NCBI GenBank assembly: GCA_030668905.1
Contig: DAOVEQ010000051.1
Span: 1 to 7,221, forward strand
Reading direction: 5' to 3'
Source: Thermococci archaeon
Lineage (GTDB): Archaea; Methanobacteriota_B; Thermococci; Methanofastidiosales; B48-G16
Length of the DNA: 7,221 bases
Shown: piece by piece, positions 6,402 through 7,221 of the stretch
Layout: each line of letters opens with the position of its first letter
Position numbering within the stretch: position 1 is the first letter of the stretch
Notes under the pieces: generated by a model
Told to the model about the DNA's origin: nothing
The model's database searches: none
Seen by the model: the letters and a program-made list of their open reading frames with translations, nothing else
Program-made: the position numbers and the translations under genes

Positions 6402-6405
6402 TAAA

Positions 6406-7221
6406 ATGGACATAAATACCATACGAGAAAAAATACCGGCTCTTAAAAACTGCACTCATTTAAATTGTGCAGCTGTTTCACCTCCCTTTTCAGATACTAT
6501 AACTGAAATTAAGAATTTCTTAAAGAACAGAGGAGAAAAAGCGAATTTTGATTTTTTCGAGTGGGTAGAGGAGTTAGAAGAGTGCAGAAAGAAAGTAGCT
6601 GAGCTCGTAAATGCTTCAAAAGAGGAGATAGCTTTCATGCTCAATACATCTCAGGGAATCAATACGGTAGCTAACATGATCGATTGGAAAAGAGGAGACA
6701 ATCTTATAACATCTGATCTGGAGTTTCCCTCCAACAGCCTGCCCTGGTATAACTTAAGAAAAAAAGGGGTAGAAGTAAAAAAAATAAAAAATGTAAACGG
6801 GGAGATAAGAATTGAAGACATAGAAAAAGCTTTTGATGAAAATACAAGATTACTTGCTCTATCGTACGTACAATTTTGTAATGGCTTTAGAAGTGATTTG
6901 AAAGAAATTTCGAAGCTCTGCAGGGAGTATAATGCATTTTTATTTTCGGATGTTATTCAGGGATTGGGAGCAGTAAGATTAGATGTCAAAAAAGCAGGTA
7001 TAGATTTTTTCTCATCAGCTTCGTATAAATGGTTGATGGGGCCTCTGGGCGTAGGAATTTTCTATATAAAAAAGGATCTCATAGAAGAGTTCGATCCTCC
7101 CTACATAGGTTGGTTTTCCCTAAAAAACGAGGAGGATTTTGATAAGCCGGGGGTGAATAAGATAGAGCTTGCTGATTCTGCAAGAAGATTTGAGACGGGA
7201 GGAACGAGTTTTGCTCTCATA
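6406..7221 (+). CDS. Class V (fold-type I) PLP-dependent aminotransferase-like enzyme, N-terminal part
   Basis: The frame is open for 272 codons to the right edge, so roughly the last third of a typical 370-400 residue enzyme is missing. The fold-type I PLP signature is complete within the visible part. Near the N-terminus HLNCAAVSPP (18-27) forms the substrate-side loop. NTSQGINTVAN (80-90) forms the phosphate cup. D182 and Q185 in FSDVIQGLGA bind the PLP ring nitrogen and O3', and K208 in SASYKWLMGPLGVG is the Schiff-base lysine. RRFETGGTS (260-268) is a conserved late element. Where SufS-type cysteine desulfurases carry a His stacking on PLP (EHHxN), this protein reads EFPSN (106-110). That argues for the isopenicillin-N-epimerase-like, lyase-like or kynureninase-like branch rather than a sulfur donor. 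The reaction and substrate cannot be named. The region that would hold a desulfurase catalytic Cys is outside the window. It is transcribed divergently from the tld operon across 84 bp. Confidence 0.85.
   Translation, partial: MDINTIREKIPALKNCTHLNCAAVSPPFSDTITEIKNFLKNRGEKANFDFFEWVEELEECRKKVAELVNASKEEIAFMLNTSQGINTVANMIDWKRGDNLITSDLEFPSNSLPWYNLRKKGVEVKKIKNVNGEIRIEDIEKAFDENTRLLALSYVQFCNGFRSDLKEISKLCREYNAFLFSDVIQGLGAVRLDVKKAGIDFFSSASYKWLMGPLGVGIFYIKKDLIEEFDPPYIGWFSLKNEEDFDKPGVNKIELADSARRFETGGTSFALI

Noticed and set aside
6456..6644. Minus-strand frame inside the aminotransferase-like gene
   Set aside because: It is antisense to a coding region with a complete PLP-enzyme signature and has no ribosome site or domain of its own.
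1..7221. RNA genes, CRISPR arrays, insertion sequences, riboswitches
   Set aside because: By eye I saw no tRNA or rRNA-like segment, no spaced direct repeats, no transposase motifs with terminal inverted repeats, and no leader long enough for a riboswitch.

Overview
The window looks like a piece of an archaeal chromosome, most likely from a euryarchaeote-type organism. Four things point that way. Genes are preceded by GGTGA-type Shine-Dalgarno sites at a fixed 4-nt distance. One gene has a TATA-like box placed so that its transcript would start on the ATG. Gene ends are followed by T-runs without an obvious hairpin. The TldD/TldE proteins also resemble archaeal members of the family. Genus-level placement is not possible from the sequence alone.

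Left block (1-768, + strand): this block is clearly more AT-rich than the rest (about 30% GC in hand-counted lines). It holds the last 38 codons of an unrecognised protein. Next is a small stand-alone DEDDy-type 3'-5' exonuclease-like protein related to the exonuclease domain of family B DNA polymerases. A 139-bp convergent spacer (769-907) follows, with T-rich tracts for both directions.

Central block (908-6321, - strand): four genes form one tightly packed operon, read from right to left as TldD-1, TldE-1, TldD-2, TldE-2. Both TldD proteins carry the HExxxH metal-binding motif and the C-terminal Cys of the zinc site. Both TldE proteins lack HExxxH, as expected for the non-catalytic partner of the heterodimeric TldD/TldE metalloprotease. 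Adjacent genes overlap or are separated by only 4-8 nt. At two junctions the stop codon lies in or touches the next gene's Shine-Dalgarno site, so translation is probably coupled. The layout suggests two distinct peptidase heterodimers made together from one mRNA, each TldD followed by its own TldE. The pairs are divergent, so this is not a recent duplication.

Right block (6322-7221, + strand): an 84-bp divergent promoter region contains one perfectly palindromic A/T box (ATTTAAAT) that could serve both directions. It separates the tld operon from a fold-type I, class V PLP-dependent aminotransferase-like gene that runs off the right edge. Its active-site signature fits the isopenicillin-N-epimerase-like or kynureninase-like branch better than cysteine desulfurases. 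The shared promoter makes a functional link to the TldD/E proteases worth testing, for example in maturation or breakdown of modified peptides, but no precursor peptide gene is visible in the window.
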